A stretch of 58,660 nt of DNA from the NCBI GenBank assembly GCA_002297815.1, contig DBKH01000056.1, forward strand, positions 1,919 to 60,578, in the 5' to 3' direction. Source of the stretch: Bacteroidales bacterium UBA755. Its GTDB lineage: Bacteria; Bacteroidota; Bacteroidia; Bacteroidales; UBA932. Positions 58,553-58,660 of the stretch are shown here, in pieces. The translations under genes were made by a program, and so were the position numbers. Every line of letters starts with the position of its first letter. The first letter of the stretch is position 1. A model generated the notes under the pieces. That model saw nothing but the letters and a program-made list of their open reading frames with translations, made no database searches and was not told the origin of the DNA.

Positions 58553-58660
58553 TCAATTTTTGGACTCGGCTAAAAGTCAGAGACATAGCCTCCGCTCGAC
58601 CAGTCGCCAGGCCAATTATTGTCCGTTTTTAGTATTTTTTGTTGATTATTTTTTTACTTT
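58547..58660. mobile_element. Possible insertion-sequence end at the window edge
   Basis: The acyltransferase similarity stops abruptly here. The following AGTGGTCAATTTTTGGAC resembles terminal repeats of some IS3-type elements, and a similar GGCCAATTATTGTCC occurs 59 bases later. No transposase can be read before the window ends. Confidence 0.3.

Overview
The window looks like a chromosomal segment of a Bacteroidales/Bacteroidota bacterium. Nineteen sites match the Bacteroidota sigma-70 -7 element TAnnTTTG exactly, at sensible distances upstream of genes. The gene content is also typical: a secreted M49 peptidase, a clostripain-type lipoprotein, a patatin-POTRA-barrel protein, a membrane-anchored AraC-like regulator, a histone H1-like protein and PF09820/PF08011 ATPase-nuclease genes. 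GC content is moderate (by eye a little under 50 %) and lower in 35.7-40.4 kb.

Layout. (A) 1-10.7 kb: start of a flippase gene preceded by a secreted SGNH esterase, an AAA-ATPase/PD-(D/E)XK gene, an organophosphate MFS transporter, a CoA transferase, a YugP-like Zn peptidase, alanine racemase, a DJ-1 protein, tRNA-Gln and a secreted GH43 glycosidase. (B) 10.7-31.7 kb: mostly housekeeping genes: tyrS-rbfA, tpiA, a histone H1-like gene, rplY-pth, two secreted peptidase lipoproteins, xerD, a ComEA-like protein, rsmI, tdk, recA, rlmN, a patatin-Omp85 protein, recX, purC, a Mom-like acyltransferase and mtgA. (C) 31.9-58.6 kb: a large surface-polysaccharide locus. It has a UDP-glucuronate-type epimerase, GT2 and GT4 glycosyltransferases, a pyruvyltransferase, an unusual radical SAM enzyme, a flippase, gmd-fcl (GDP-L-fucose), a nucleotidylyltransferase/GHMP-kinase-like fusion with a sugar mutarotase, an initiating sugar transferase and acetyltransferases. 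No Wzy polymerase was recognised. Several selfish or defence-like modules interrupt the locus: a DUF4143 ATPase, a YafQ-type toxin with its antitoxin, ImmA/IrrE plus PIN, a second AAA-ATPase/PD-(D/E)XK gene, and DUF2335 with a small partner. Relics of a GT4 gene lie beside some of them.

The most distinctive signal is a dispersed palindromic repeat of about 25 bp with arms GGTCACT/AGTGACC or GGTCGCT/AGCGACC. About 20 copies lie between 4.6 and 43.0 kb. Some are intergenic and others lie inside reading frames, where they add peptides such as VTEPAEVT or SLRQAQRP. Other structural signals are a second, 80-bp repeat family beside tpiA, a 32-bp perfect palindrome over the tpiA stop codon, a 4 x 23-bp tandem array before the DUF4143 gene, and a strong excess of the hexamer GAATAT/ATATTC throughout.

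All functional calls come from reading the translated sequence and recognising motifs. No database search was run.
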